A stretch of DNA of 47,757 bases from Planctomycetota bacterium. GTDB lineage: Bacteria > Planctomycetota > MHYJ01 > JACPTZ01. Below, piece by piece: positions 16,120 to 25,766 of this stretch; within the stretch, counting starts at the first letter, position 1, and each line of letters begins with the position of its first letter. Both the position numbers and the translations under genes were made by a program. The notes beneath the pieces are model-generated. The model had not been told where the DNA came from. It saw only the letters and a list, made by a program, of their open reading frames with translations, and did no database searches. Where the stretch lies: assembly GCA_016192525.1 (NCBI GenBank), contig JACPTZ010000025.1, positions 1 through 47,757 on the forward strand, in the 5' to 3' direction.

Positions 16120-17769
16120 ATGCCGCATGTCGTCGGGCTGGAGATCGGTCCGGACCGGGTCCGCGCCATCGAGGTGCAGGGGACGCCCCGCGCCCTGACG
16201 GTCACCCGGTTTGCCGAGGAGCCGATCCAGCCCCCCGCTCCCCCGGCAGAGGGACAGACGACTCCCCCCCCCGAGCCGCTCACGGCCGCGCTTGACGCCC
16301 TCTTCAGCCGGCATGGCCTGCCCCGCGGTCCGATTGTGGCGGGGATCGACGCCGGACAAATGATGTTCCGGCATGTGCAGGTCCCCTTCACGGCCGATCA
16401 CCACATCCGGGAGACCCTTCCCTCCGAGATCGAGCATCACGTCTTCAACGTCTCCGCCGAAAACGCGGTGGTCGATTTCTACAAGGTCCGCCAGGCGGAA
16501 AACGCCAGCCTTCTCTTTGTCGGAACGACCCCCAAGGAGGTGGTGAACCGCCACCTTCGGGCCATGGCGGCCTGCGGAATCGATCCGATCGCGCTGGACG
16601 TCGATCTCATGGCGCTCTTCAACTGCCTCGCCCGATGCGGGGTATTCGCGGACAAACCGAACTGCGTCGTGCTCTCCCTCGATGTCTCCGTGAACCGCCT
16701 GGTGATCGTCCAGGGGGGGCGACTCCATTCGGCACGGACGTTCCGGGTGGCGGCCCCGGTCTCCTCCTCCACCCTGGGGGAGAAGAGCGCGGACAAGGCT
16801 CCTCTCCACGGCCGCCCCGCGGAAGGCGGCGAGCAGAAACTCCAGTTCCATCTCGACGCCGCGCATGCCGGCGCCCTCGCCGCCACGCTCCATGCGCCGT
16901 CGAACTGGCGCGAGTACGCGGCGCGGGTCGAACAGGAGGTCTCCCGCGCGATCCTCGCCTTTCCGCCCGCGGATCCGCCCACCGCCGTCGTCCTGGCGGG
17001 CGGTCTTCCGGACTTGAAGGAGAGGACCGCCGACCTGGGAGCGGCGCTGAGGCTGCCGGTGGAGATCTTCGAGCCCTCGCGCCACTTCGAGGGCCCCTAC
17101 TTCGCAAACGGCTCCGCCGCCGGGGCGGCCGGACTCCCCGTCGCTCTCGGACTCGCCCTCAAGGGGATGGAGTACGATGTCGGAGGAATGGACTTCCGCA
17201 AGTACGAGTTCCGCTACGAGAAGCGGTTCGACGCCATCAAGCGGGCTCTTCTCGCCTGTGCCGCGCTTGTCCTGATGTTCTTTGCGCTTGTGGGGTTCCA
17301 CTTTCTGCTGCGACGTCGCCTCCTCGAAAGAACTCTTGGCGACGGCGCCGGGCTCCAGGCCGGCATTCTGCAGAACACCTACCCGGACCTCCCGCCGCCG
17401 GCCGAGGGTACCGCCCCGCTCCGGCATCTTCTCGAACTCGCCGAACAGGAACACAACCTCTACGGACGCACGGACACTCCGCTCATTCTCTCCTCTCTGG
17501 ATGTCTGGAAGATGGCGTTCGAGGAGATCATGAAGTTCAACATGGATGTCAAGAAGATCAGCATCGACCAGAGTCGGGGCCAGATGCGCGCCCTCATCGA
17601 CGGCTCGGCCGATTCCAGGTCGACGATCGAGCAGGTCCTGAACCGTCTGAAGTCGAAGCCCGATTTCCCGAACGCTTCGATTCAGGGGGGGACCGGAATC
17701 CTCCCGGACGGCCGCTACTCCTACCAGTACCTGATTCCGCGGCCGGAGAGACCCTCGGATGCCCAGTAG
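16120..17769 (+). CDS. PilM/GspL-like assembly protein with fused periplasmic domain
   Basis: 549 aa. Residues 1-360 look like the actin-like PilM/GspL fold (VVGLEIGPDRVRAIEVQG, VAGIDAGQMMFRHVQVP, LDVDLMALFNCLA, VVLAGGLPDL). A single membrane segment (about 375-396, ALLACAALVLMFFALVGFHF) is followed by a periplasmic region ending in a PilN/GspL-type ferredoxin-like domain (about 470-545). One chain thus covers what PilM and PilN do separately, as in GspL of type II secretion. It would anchor the inner-membrane platform of a type IV pilus or type II secretion machine. No ATPase or secretin gene is in the window. The stop overlaps the next start. Confidence 0.8.
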   Translation: MPHVVGLEIGPDRVRAIEVQGTPRALTVTRFAEEPIQPPAPPAEGQTTPPPEPLTAALDALFSRHGLPRGPIVAGIDAGQMMFRHVQVPFTADHHIRETLPSEIEHHVFNVSAENAVVDFYKVRQAENASLLFVGTTPKEVVNRHLRAMAACGIDPIALDVDLMALFNCLARCGVFADKPNCVVLSLDVSVNRLVIVQGGRLHSARTFRVAAPVSSSTLGEKSADKAPLHGRPAEGGEQKLQFHLDAAHAGALAATLHAPSNWREYAARVEQEVSRAILAFPPADPPTAVVLAGGLPDLKERTADLGAALRLPVEIFEPSRHFEGPYFANGSAAGAAGLPVALGLALKGMEYDVGGMDFRKYEFRYEKRFDAIKRALLACAALVLMFFALVGFHFLLRRRLLERTLGDGAGLQAGILQNTYPDLPPPAEGTAPLRHLLELAEQEHNLYGRTDTPLILSSLDVWKMAFEEIMKFNMDVKKISIDQSRGQMRALIDGSADSRSTIEQVLNRLKSKPDFPNASIQGGTGILPDGRYSYQYLIPRPERPSDAQ

Positions 17770-18295
17770 ACTCGACCGAATCGATCTGTACGTCGTCTGG
17801 ATCGCCCTCGTGGCCCTGGGCGCGGCGGGGGCCGTCGCCTGGTCCTGGTCGGAGTATGCCGCCACGACTCGACTCCGGCGCGACGCGATTCCTCAGATCA
17901 AGAAAGACATCGAGGACATGCTGAAGGTCCAGGAGGACATCCGCAAGCTGCGCCTGCGCGAAGGAGCTCCGGTTCGGCCTGAGGACCGACCGACCGACGC
18001 CCTCATGAGCTATCTGCAGACCGAACTCGTTTCCGCGGGGATCAGCGAGAGCGACGTCAAGAACATCGCCAAGGTCCCGGAGGTCCGTCGGAGCCAGTTC
18101 ATCGAGAAGGCCCTGAAGGTCGATGTCAGCGCCACCGACTGCAAGACGCTCGCCAAGGTCCTGTACAAGATCGAGCACGATCGCCCTTTCGTCAAGACCA
18201 AGGACCTCATCATCAGAAGGCTGGGAGAGGAGGGCGAGTGCGAGAGCGTCTCGATCACCTTTGCGTGGTACGACACCGCCCCGGCGGAAAAGTGA
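17759..18295 (+). CDS. PilO/GspM-like inner-membrane protein
   Basis: 178 aa. A membrane segment (about residues 11-28) is followed by a short coiled coil (IPQIKKDIEDMLKVQEDIRKL) and a small alpha/beta domain, the layout of PilO/GspM. The sequence itself is weak, so the call rests mainly on layout and on the overlap with the GspL-like gene, its usual neighbour. It would pair with that protein in the periplasm. Confidence 0.65.
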   Translation: MPSRLDRIDLYVVWIALVALGAAGAVAWSWSEYAATTRLRRDAIPQIKKDIEDMLKVQEDIRKLRLREGAPVRPEDRPTDALMSYLQTELVSAGISESDVKNIAKVPEVRRSQFIEKALKVDVSATDCKTLAKVLYKIEHDRPFVKTKDLIIRRLGEEGECESVSITFAWYDTAPAEK

Positions 18296-18296
18296 C

Positions 18297-20222
18297 GTGT
18301 CCGACACCCGCAAGCCCCCTTCACGCGCCCGACGCGTCCTCCGCTTCCTCCTGATCTCGCTGGGGCTCCTGCTCCTGGCGACCGCGATCTACATCGGGAT
18401 CCGTGCCTGGAGCTACGGCGCCACGGGCGACCTTCCGCTGGAGTCCTGGCGCCCCTCCTCGGCCGTCCTCTGGGCCCGTGTCCATGACGCCTACGGGGCC
18501 TGGACCCGTCTCTCCGACACCCCGCTTTACACCGGTCCCCGCGGCCCGGGCGCTCTTCGGTCGAGCCTGGAAAGCGCCGCCCCTCCGATCGCCCCGGTGC
18601 TCGCGTGGTTCGATGCCGATCACCTCGTGCGCGAATTCGGCGGCGACCTCTTCGTGGCGGCGCGTCCCGTGCCGGCCGGGGCCGGAGTGGGACCCGACAC
18701 ACCGCCCGAGATGCTCGCGGTGACCCGTCTCCCCTTCCGGTACTACTGTCTGGAGCCGGGCCTCTCGATGGCCTGGGCGGCCGGACTGAGCGTTTCGTCG
18801 CAGAGCGTGAACGGCCGGACGATCCGGTGCCTCACGCAGGGGCCGAACCGGATCTGGACCTGCTCCACGGGCAACTGTTTCGCTGTGGCGACGAGCGAGG
18901 AGATGATGAAGCAGGCCGTGACCGCCGCGTTCCCGCCCTCTGCGAGCGAGGCGCGGCCTGCAGAGCCGCTCCCCGCCCCGGGTCCGGACGAGGTGTGCTC
19001 CTTCGGGATCCGCATCGACGCCATCCCGGCGAACTCACCCTGGCAGGCCAAGTACCAGACCCTCGTGCGCTCGATCCCCGTGGCGGAGTTTCTTCATCCC
19101 ACCGATCCCCGAGCCGTACGCGACTTCAACGGCACCCTTTCCCTGGCCCCGGAGCAACTCTGCATCGAGGGAAAGGCGCGGCTCGCCCTCGACCGCGCCG
19201 AGCCCCGGATCCGGGCCCAGCACGCCCTGCCCCCGAAAGTTCCTGAACTCCTGGCGATGTTTCCCGAGAAGCCGATCATGATCGAGACGCTCCGCACCGA
19301 TGTCTCCTCCTCCTGGCCCTGGACGCGTGACACGATCGTCAACGTCATCCAGAGGGCCTCCTTCGATCCCGGGGATCCCGGAGCGGCCGACGCGGCCAAG
19401 GCGGTGTACGGACTCCTCAACGCGTTCCTCGAACCGTTCGATCGCGAGGGAGTCCACCAGCACGTCTTTCCGTACCTCGGCCCCGACTTCGCGATCGCGC
19501 TCGCCCCGGGCTCCGAAGAGCGAAGCGGCCGGCGCCCGCTGCTCGTCCTCGGCCTGATGACCCAGGTTCAGGAGCCGCTGACCTTCCTGCAGACGATGGA
19601 CGAGTTCATCCGAAAGGTGGGCGCCGGAGATCCCGGCGGCCCGCTGAAACTTGAGCCCATGACCGTCGGACCGTATGAAGCGCATGTCCTCAAGACGCAC
19701 TTCGAGAAATTCGGCGAACTCTGCTACGGGGTGATCGATGGCTGGCTCGTCATCACCTCCTCCCTGGACTACTTCGCGGAAATCGTGGATACACGACTCG
19801 GGTCCCGCTCCTCCGCCGCCACCCAGGAGGAGATATCGTCGGCGGCGGCCGAGGCGAGACGCCACGGAACGCACCTCTTTGCGTACGTGGACGGAGCCGG
19901 CATCCGGGGGACAATGCTTGACTTCCGGGAGGAAGCCAGTAGGATTCTGACCGATCGCATCGACCGCCGCGAGGTACGGGCCCGGATCGAGAAGGAGGTC
20001 GCGGCCGGCGGCCGGTCGAGGGGGAGAGAATTCGACGAAATCGTCGACCAGCGGGTCCAGGACTACATCACGAAGAAGCAGATCGAGGCCCGGCGCGACA
20101 TCGAGAAGAAGGTGCAGGGGCTCGGATGGCTGCGCTCGACCTCGGTGACGTACCGCTGCCAGGGACCCGTCGGGCAATTGCGACTCACGGTGCGATTCTC
20201 GCCCGCGAGGAAAGGACAGTGA
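18297..20222 (+). CDS. Membrane-anchored protein of unknown function
   Basis: 641 aa from a GTG at 18297, one base after the previous stop. One N-terminal membrane segment (about 17-38, LLISLGLLLLATAIYIGI), then a large extracytoplasmic region. Stretches such as LLVLGLMTQVQEPLTFLQTM and GVIDGWLVITSSLDYFAEIV recall DUF3352-type proteins, but I would not name it. Residues from about 570 to 620 are highly charged and helical. Its place behind GspL- and GspM-like genes suggests a part in the same assembly. The stop overlaps the trpE start. Confidence 0.7.
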   Translation: MSDTRKPPSRARRVLRFLLISLGLLLLATAIYIGIRAWSYGATGDLPLESWRPSSAVLWARVHDAYGAWTRLSDTPLYTGPRGPGALRSSLESAAPPIAPVLAWFDADHLVREFGGDLFVAARPVPAGAGVGPDTPPEMLAVTRLPFRYYCLEPGLSMAWAAGLSVSSQSVNGRTIRCLTQGPNRIWTCSTGNCFAVATSEEMMKQAVTAAFPPSASEARPAEPLPAPGPDEVCSFGIRIDAIPANSPWQAKYQTLVRSIPVAEFLHPTDPRAVRDFNGTLSLAPEQLCIEGKARLALDRAEPRIRAQHALPPKVPELLAMFPEKPIMIETLRTDVSSSWPWTRDTIVNVIQRASFDPGDPGAADAAKAVYGLLNAFLEPFDREGVHQHVFPYLGPDFAIALAPGSEERSGRRPLLVLGLMTQVQEPLTFLQTMDEFIRKVGAGDPGGPLKLEPMTVGPYEAHVLKTHFEKFGELCYGVIDGWLVITSSLDYFAEIVDTRLGSRSSAATQEEISSAAAEARRHGTHLFAYVDGAGIRGTMLDFREEASRILTDRIDRREVRARIEKEVAAGGRSRGREFDEIVDQRVQDYITKKQIEARRDIEKKVQGLGWLRSTSVTYRCQGPVGQLRLTVRFSPARKGQ

Positions 20223-21692
20223 TTGCCCTCCTCCCGCCTCCACGACACCCGACGCTTCACCCCTCCTCGCCGCTCGCTCCGGCCCGTGACGGCCGAAATC
20301 CCGGCCGACTGTGACACGCCCGTCAGCGCCTTCCTCAAGCTCCGCCCCGCCGGGGCGGTGTTCCTGCTCGAGAGCGTCGAGCAGGGCGAGAACCTCGGGC
20401 GCTATTCCTTCATCGGCCTCGCGCCGCACTGCCGGATCGAGCTGGGCGATGGGGAGATCACGATCCATCGGGACGGCCGCACCACCCGGGACCCGCATCG
20501 GGGAGATCCCATCGGCGCCCTGAAGCACGTCCTCGCCGGCTACTCCCTGCCGGCGATGTCGGAACTGCCGAGTCTGTGCGGCGGCGCGGTCGGCTATCTG
20601 GGATACGATCTGGTGCGGTCGCTCGAGCGTGTGCCCGACACCGCCCGGCGCGACCTCGGTCTCCCGCTCGGCATCCTCCACCTCACGAGCACCCTGGTCG
20701 TCTTCGATCACGTGAAACGGACGCTCCGGGTGATCGCCATCGGCGGACCGGAGGCGGACCCGGCGAGACAGGTGGAATCGGTGGTCGCCGCGCTTTCCCG
20801 GCCGCTCCTCCCGCCCTCCCCTCCGCCGGAGCGGCCGGTGTCCGCCCCGCCCCGGTCGAACTTCACCGCGGACCGCTTCCGGAGAGCGGTCGAGGGCGCG
20901 AAGGAGTACATCCGGAAGGGAGACATCTTCCAGGTGGTGCTCTCGCAGCGGCTGACGGGCGAGACCGCGGCGGAGCCGTTCCAGGTGTACCGCGCGCTGC
21001 GGATGATCAACCCTTCGCCGTACATGGTCTATTTTGATTTCGGCGGCTTCCAGATGGTCGCCTCCTCGCCCGAGGCGCTGGTGAAGCTCACGCAGGGCGT
21101 GGCCACCGTCCGTCCGATCGCGGGAACACGCCCGCGCGGGGCCGATCCGGCCGCGGACCGGGCGCACGAAAAGGCGCTCCTCGAGGATGCGAAGGAGCGG
21201 GCGGAGCACGTGATGCTGGTCGATCTCGGGCGAAACGACCTGGGTCGCGTCTGCGAGTATGGCAGCGTCCGGACCACGGAGTTCATGACGGTCGAGCGCT
21301 ACTCCCACGTGATGCACCTGGTCTCCAACGTGGAGGGGCGTCTGGCCGGAGGGCGGGACATGTTCGATCTCCTCCGCGCGACCTTTCCCGCCGGGACGGT
21401 GAGCGGCGCGCCGAAGGTGCGGGCGATGGAGATCATCGAGGAGCTGGAGGGGATCCGTCGCGAGCACTATGCCGGGGTGATGGGGTACTTCGGGTTCGCG
21501 GGCGACATGGACATGTGCATCACGATCCGGACCATCCTGCTGCAGGGCGGGCGCTACGTGGTCCAGGGCGGGGCCGGGATCGTCGCCGATTCCGATCCGC
21601 AGCGCGAGTACGAGGAGACGGTCCACAAGACCGAGGCACTCCTGGCCGCCATCCGCATGGCCGAGTCCGGCCGCGGACTGGTGGTCCGCTGA
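20223..21692 (+). CDS. trpE: Anthranilate synthase component I
   Basis: 489 aa from a TTG at 20223 that overlaps the upstream TGA (TGATTG). This start leaves about 20 residues before PVTAEIPADCDTPVSAFLKL, the usual N-terminal allosteric region. The feedback motif LLESVEQGENLGRYSF is intact. The catalytic chorismate-binding domain has GDIFQVVLSQR, NPSPYMVYFDFGGFQMVASSPE, IAGTRPRG, LVDLGRNDLGRV and FPAGTVSGAPKVRAMEII. It makes anthranilate from chorismate with TrpG. This is the first gene of the tryptophan block, and translation seems coupled to the preceding secretion-type gene, which is unusual. Confidence 0.95.
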   Translation: MPSSRLHDTRRFTPPRRSLRPVTAEIPADCDTPVSAFLKLRPAGAVFLLESVEQGENLGRYSFIGLAPHCRIELGDGEITIHRDGRTTRDPHRGDPIGALKHVLAGYSLPAMSELPSLCGGAVGYLGYDLVRSLERVPDTARRDLGLPLGILHLTSTLVVFDHVKRTLRVIAIGGPEADPARQVESVVAALSRPLLPPSPPPERPVSAPPRSNFTADRFRRAVEGAKEYIRKGDIFQVVLSQRLTGETAAEPFQVYRALRMINPSPYMVYFDFGGFQMVASSPEALVKLTQGVATVRPIAGTRPRGADPAADRAHEKALLEDAKERAEHVMLVDLGRNDLGRVCEYGSVRTTEFMTVERYSHVMHLVSNVEGRLAGGRDMFDLLRATFPAGTVSGAPKVRAMEIIEELEGIRREHYAGVMGYFGFAGDMDMCITIRTILLQGGRYVVQGGAGIVADSDPQREYEETVHKTEALLAAIRMAESGRGLVVR

Positions 21693-21724
21693 AACCGGGC
21701 CGGGGACAACCGCGAATTGCGCGA

Positions 21725-21950
21725 ATTACGCGAATTGATGTTGGTAAACAGAAACGGAGACGGAAGAGGAAACAGAAGCGGAGGAAGAGACAGAAACGGA
21801 AGAGCAAACAGAAGCGGAGGAGGAGACAGAAACAGAAGAGCAAACAGAAGCGGAGGAGGAAACAGAAGAGGAAACAGGAACAGAAGAGGAAACAGAGACG
21901 AAGACAGATGAGGGGATAGAAACGAAGACAGAAGAGGAGTCAGAACTGGA
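21725..21950. repeat. Purine-rich 18-bp minisatellite between trpE and trpG
   Basis: After a short GCGAATTACGCGAATTG-type repeat (about 21711-21737), the plus strand runs as degenerate 18-base units close to ACAGAARCGGAGGAGGAR, shortening to 12-base units at the end. Purines strongly predominate. It can be translated as Lys/Arg-rich or Ser/Val-rich nonsense in several frames, so I do not call a gene. It fills the 279-base gap inside the operon. Confidence 0.8.
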
Positions 21951-21971
21951 GGGAGATGGGATGGTGGCCGG

Positions 21972-22553
<582 letters not shown>

Positions 22554-22558
22554 CGGCC

Positions 22559-23575
22559 ATGATCCGCGAAGCGATCGACGCCCTGACCCGCCGGCGCTCG
22601 CTGAGCCGCGACGAAGCCGCCGCCGTGATGAACGAGATTCTGGCGGGACAGGCCACCCCGGCGCAGATCGCGGCCTTCCTGGTGGGGCTCCGGCTGAAGG
22701 GCGAGACGGTTGACGAGGTCGTGGGTTGCGTGAACTCGCTCCGGGCGAACGCAAAGACGGTCCGGCCGGAGACCCCCTTCTACATCGACACCTGCGGGAC
22801 CGGCGGGGACGGGTCGCACACGTTCAACGTCTCGACGGTGGTCGCCTTCGTGGCGGCCGGGGCCGGCATCCCGGTGGCCAAGCACGGGAACCGCTCCGTC
22901 TCCTCCTCCTGCGGATCGGCCGACCTGCTCGAGTTCTGGGGCATCCCGCTCGAATCCACACCGGAGGCGGCCGCCCGGTGCCTCGACCGGATCGGGATCG
23001 TCTTCCTCTTCGCTCCGGCGTTTCATCCGGCCGCGCGCCATGCGGCCGGCGTGAGGAAGGAAATCGGGGTCCGAACCGTCTTCAATCTCATCGGTCCGCT
23101 CGCCAATCCGGCGAATGCACCCGGCCAGGTGATGGGAGTCTACGATCCCGCCTGGGTCCCTCTGGCCGCGGAGGTGCTCCGGACCTGCGGATCGAAGTCG
23201 GCGATGGTGGTCCACGGCGACGGCGGGCTGGACGAACTGAGTCTCACCGGCGAGTCGACGGCCGCGATCCTCCGGGACGGGTCGATCCGGACCACCCGGG
23301 TGGCTCCCGAGGACGCGGGTCTCCCCCGCCGGGAGGGTCTTGACGGACTTCGCGTGGCAAACGTACAGGAGAGCCGCGCGCTCGCGGAGCGGGTCCTCGC
23401 CGGGGAGTCCGGACCGGCCCGAGACCTGGTGCTGCTCAATGCGGCTGCGGCCGGAGTGGTGGCGGATCGCGCGCCCGATCTGCGCGCCGGAGTACGCCTC
23501 GCGGCGGAGTCGATTGACTCCGGCGCCGCGCGCGGGAAGCTGGAGGCGCTGCGGGCTTTCCGACCGACGCCGTAA
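22559..23575 (+). CDS. trpD: Anthranilate phosphoribosyltransferase
   Basis: 338 aa from the ATG at 22559. Motifs: DTCGTGGDGSHTFNVST (PRPP binding), KHGNRSVSSSCGSADLLE (anthranilate and metal site), RTVFNLIGPLANPA and VVHGDGGLDELSLTG with the metal-binding acidic pair. It transfers the phosphoribosyl group to anthranilate. A gap of 151 bases with some purine-rich sequence follows before trpC. Confidence 0.95.
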   Translation: MIREAIDALTRRRSLSRDEAAAVMNEILAGQATPAQIAAFLVGLRLKGETVDEVVGCVNSLRANAKTVRPETPFYIDTCGTGGDGSHTFNVSTVVAFVAAGAGIPVAKHGNRSVSSSCGSADLLEFWGIPLESTPEAAARCLDRIGIVFLFAPAFHPAARHAAGVRKEIGVRTVFNLIGPLANPANAPGQVMGVYDPAWVPLAAEVLRTCGSKSAMVVHGDGGLDELSLTGESTAAILRDGSIRTTRVAPEDAGLPRREGLDGLRVANVQESRALAERVLAGESGPARDLVLLNAAAAGVVADRAPDLRAGVRLAAESIDSGAARGKLEALRAFRPTP

Positions 23576-23726
23576 GGGCCGGCCTGACGCAGGCAGCGCC
23601 CGCAGAGAGAGCAGAGTCGCGGAGTGTTTCACGCGGAGGCGCCGAGCGCTTCACCGACATACGACGCTTCAGTACAGTCATAGAGTTCTCGCCGTCGGCC
23701 GTTGTTCCTGGCATCCTGGCGGCCCC

Positions 23727-24524
23727 ATGCCCGTGACGGTATCCGAAATCTGGCGCCTCGAGAAGGCCCGCCTCGCGGCGCTCCTCAGGAACTCCGCCGC
23801 CCTTCGCGCCCTCGAGCGCGAGGCGGCCCGGCGGGAGCCGATGCACTTCGCGGAGGCCCTTCGGGGAGGCGGGCTCATCGCCGAGTTCAAGCGGGCCTCC
23901 CCTTCGCGCGGGGCCATCCGGCTGAAGGCCGATCCGGCGGAGGTCGCCCGAGTCTATGCACGGTCGGGGGCGAGGGCGGTCTCGGTTCTCACCCAGCCGG
24001 CGGGATTCAGGGGCTCCCTGGACGATCTCAGGGCGGTCCGCGCCGCGATTCGACTCCCGATCCTGCGGAAGGATTTCATCTGCGATCCGATCCAGATCCT
24101 CGAGGCCCGCGCCGCCGGGGCCGACGCCGTTCTGCTCATCGCCGCGTATCTCCCGGGGGCGGGTCTCAAGCGGCTCTGGCGGGCGGCTGCGGCGGCCGGA
24201 CTCGACGCCCTCGTCGAGGTCCACACCCGCGCCGAGGCCGACCGGGCCGCCGCTCTCGGCGCCACGCTGATCGGCGTCAATAACCGCAATCTCAGCACGC
24301 TCCGCGTCGACCCGCGGATCTGCGAGCGACTGATCCGGCACGTGCCGGAGGATGCCGTCCGCGTGGCGGAGAGCGGCGTCAGGACAGCGACAGAGGTCCG
24401 GACCCTGCGCCGGATGGGATACGATGCGGTGCTGGTGGGAGAGGCGCTCATGAAGTCGCGCCACCCGGCCGTGCTCGCCACGTCGCTCGGGTCCCAGGCG
24501 CGGGCCAATCCCACTCTCCCTTGA
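23727..24524 (+). CDS. trpC: Indole-3-glycerol phosphate synthase
   Basis: 265 aa from the ATG at 23727. TIM-barrel motifs: LIAEFKRASPSRG with the catalytic Lys, ILRKDFICDPIQI with the second Lys, LVEVHTRAEADRA, GVNNRNLSTLRVD and VAESGVRTATEV. It closes the indole ring. A TAGAGT at 23681-23686 matches the -10 of the pilM-like promoter, but no good -35 was seen, so an internal promoter is only possible. The end overlaps the -35 box of the next gene's promoter. Confidence 0.95.
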   Translation: MPVTVSEIWRLEKARLAALLRNSAALRALEREAARREPMHFAEALRGGGLIAEFKRASPSRGAIRLKADPAEVARVYARSGARAVSVLTQPAGFRGSLDDLRAVRAAIRLPILRKDFICDPIQILEARAAGADAVLLIAAYLPGAGLKRLWRAAAAAGLDALVEVHTRAEADRAAALGATLIGVNNRNLSTLRVDPRICERLIRHVPEDAVRVAESGVRTATEVRTLRRMGYDAVLVGEALMKSRHPAVLATSLGSQARANPTLP

Positions 24525-24549
24525 CCCTGGTCTCCGCCCCACCTACACT
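24521..24549 (+). promoter_or_regulatory. Sigma70-like promoter inside the trp block
   Basis: TTGACC (24521-24526), 17 bases, TACACT (24544-24549), starting on the last codon of trpC and 28 bases before the protease-like gene start at 24578. Confidence 0.55.
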
Positions 24550-24577
24550 ATCAGAGGACACGCGATGTGAGGTCGAG

Positions 24578-25006
24578 ATGGGAATCATCCGCAAGCGTCT
24601 GCTCGTCATCGGACACAAGGGTCGCACGCGTGTCGAAGCCCTGTTTGACACGGGGGCTTCTCACTCCATGCTCCGTGAGGACATTGCGCCCCGACTCGGC
24701 GTTCCAGAGGAGCTTCCCGAGCCCACCCGATTTCACGCTGCTGTGGGGACCTTTGAGGCCCGCAAGGGCCTTTTCGTGGATGTGGTGATCGGGGGGAAGC
24801 GGCTCGTCACCGGGGTCACGATCGTGCCGGATCTCACGGAGGAATTGATCCTCGGCGATGACTTCCTGCAACGATGGCACATCCGACTGGACCCGCGCCG
24901 GCGCGAAGTGAGCCTCGACCGGAAGGCGTTGCGGGTTGTCGCCGTTGGATCTCGCCCTGGGACCCGACGCCTCCGGCCTCCCTCTCCCGGACAGGTTCGT
25001 CGCTGA
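24578..25006 (+). CDS. Retropepsin-like aspartic protease domain protein
   Basis: 142 aa. ALFDTGASHSMLRED is the active-site loop of clan AA aspartic proteases (D-T-G-A-S), with the later hydrophobic-hydrophobic-Gly motif ELILGDDFLQRWHIRLD. This is a single-lobe, dimer-forming fold as in bacterial gag-asp-like proteins, without a membrane anchor. It sits between trpC and trpF but has its own promoter. A role in tryptophan synthesis is not evident. The ATG at 24578 was chosen because an upstream TTG would overlap the promoter. Confidence 0.75.
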   Translation: MGIIRKRLLVIGHKGRTRVEALFDTGASHSMLREDIAPRLGVPEELPEPTRFHAAVGTFEARKGLFVDVVIGGKRLVTGVTIVPDLTEELILGDDFLQRWHIRLDPRRREVSLDRKALRVVAVGSRPGTRRLRPPSPGQVRR

Positions 25007-25024
25007 AATGGAGATCGTTGAGGA

Positions 25025-25053
25025 TTGCCGTCGCCGAGGGTTGGACGTATACT
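25025..25053 (+). promoter_or_regulatory. Sigma70-like promoter before trpF
   Basis: TTGCCG (25025-25030), 17 bases, TATACT (25048-25053). The ATG at 25064 is only ten bases beyond the -10 box, so transcription would begin a few bases before it and the message would be almost leaderless. Confidence 0.6.
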
Positions 25054-25063
25054 CCTCACCCCG

Positions 25064-25756
25064 ATGAACCGCCGCCGACATTCCGGGAACCGAGTGTCCC
25101 CTCCGCGCGTCAAAATCTGCGGAGTCACCAACCTTCGGGACGCCCGGGCCGCGGCCGCCGCCGGAGCCGACTACATCGGGCTCGTCTTCGCCCGGAGTCC
25201 CCGGCAGGTGGCCTTCCATCGGGCGCGGCGGATCTGTCGGGAGGTGCCGCGGAAGGCGTCATGTGTGGGCGTCTTTGTGGATGAGCCCCCGCTCCATGTC
25301 GCCGCCTGCGTGGCCGCGCTCAACCTCGACGCGATCCAGCTTCATGGCCGGGAGTCGCCTGAGGAGTGCCGCTGGCTGCGCCGCGCGACCGGTCGGCCGG
25401 TGATCAAGGCGTTCCGGTTTTCAGGACGGGCGCCGGCGGCCGACCTGCTCCGGGAGTACCGGCGGGCCGGAGTGAGGCATCTCCTGCTCGACGCGCGACC
25501 GGATCCGGACCGCGAGGCACTCGCCGGACGCGGCCGCCTCGCCGCCTGGAGGCTGGCCCGGCGCTGGTCTCGCGCGGGCTGGAAGGTCTTCGTGGCGGGT
25601 GGACTCCACGCCGGGAATGCGGGCGAGGCCATGTCGATCGCCCGCCCGTTCGCCGTGGACGCCGCAAGCACCCTCGAGCGAAGGCCGGGGCGCAAGGACC
25701 CGGAGAAAGTGAAGGCGTTTGTTCTTGCGGCCCGATCCCGGCCGCCCATCAGGTAA
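25064..25756 (+). CDS. trpF: Phosphoribosylanthranilate isomerase
   Basis: 230 aa from the ATG at 25064; a GTG at 25094 is an alternative start nearer the family norm. VKICGVTN carries the catalytic Cys (C19). [35 protein letters not shown] and [13 protein letters not shown] fit the TIM barrel, and [10 protein letters not shown] holds the expected catalytic Asp. It performs the Amadori rearrangement between TrpD and TrpC. Its stop overlaps the AAGGAG ribosome site of the next, frameshifted gene. Confidence 0.93.
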   Translation: MNRRRHSGNRVSPPRVKICGVTNLRDARAAAAAGADYIGLVFARSPRQVAFHRARRICREVPRKASCVGVFVDEPPLHVAACVAALNLDAIQLHGRESPEECRWLRRATGRPVIKAFRFSGRAPAADLLREYRRAGVRHLLLDARPDPDREALAGRGRLAAWRLARRWSRAGWKVFVAGGLHAGNAGEAMSIARPFAVDAASTLERRPGRKDPEKVKAFVLAARSRPPIR

Positions 25757-25766
25757 GGAGCCACAC

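Noticed and set aside
21717..21919. Lys/Arg-rich plus-strand and Ser/Val-rich minus-strand frames across the purine tract
   Set aside because: They are simple translations of an 18-base repeat in several frames, with no start context or homology.
23650..23690. Promoter for trpC
   Set aside because: A TAGAGT -10 is present, but no -35 at 16-18 bases fits; kept only as a remark in the gene entry.
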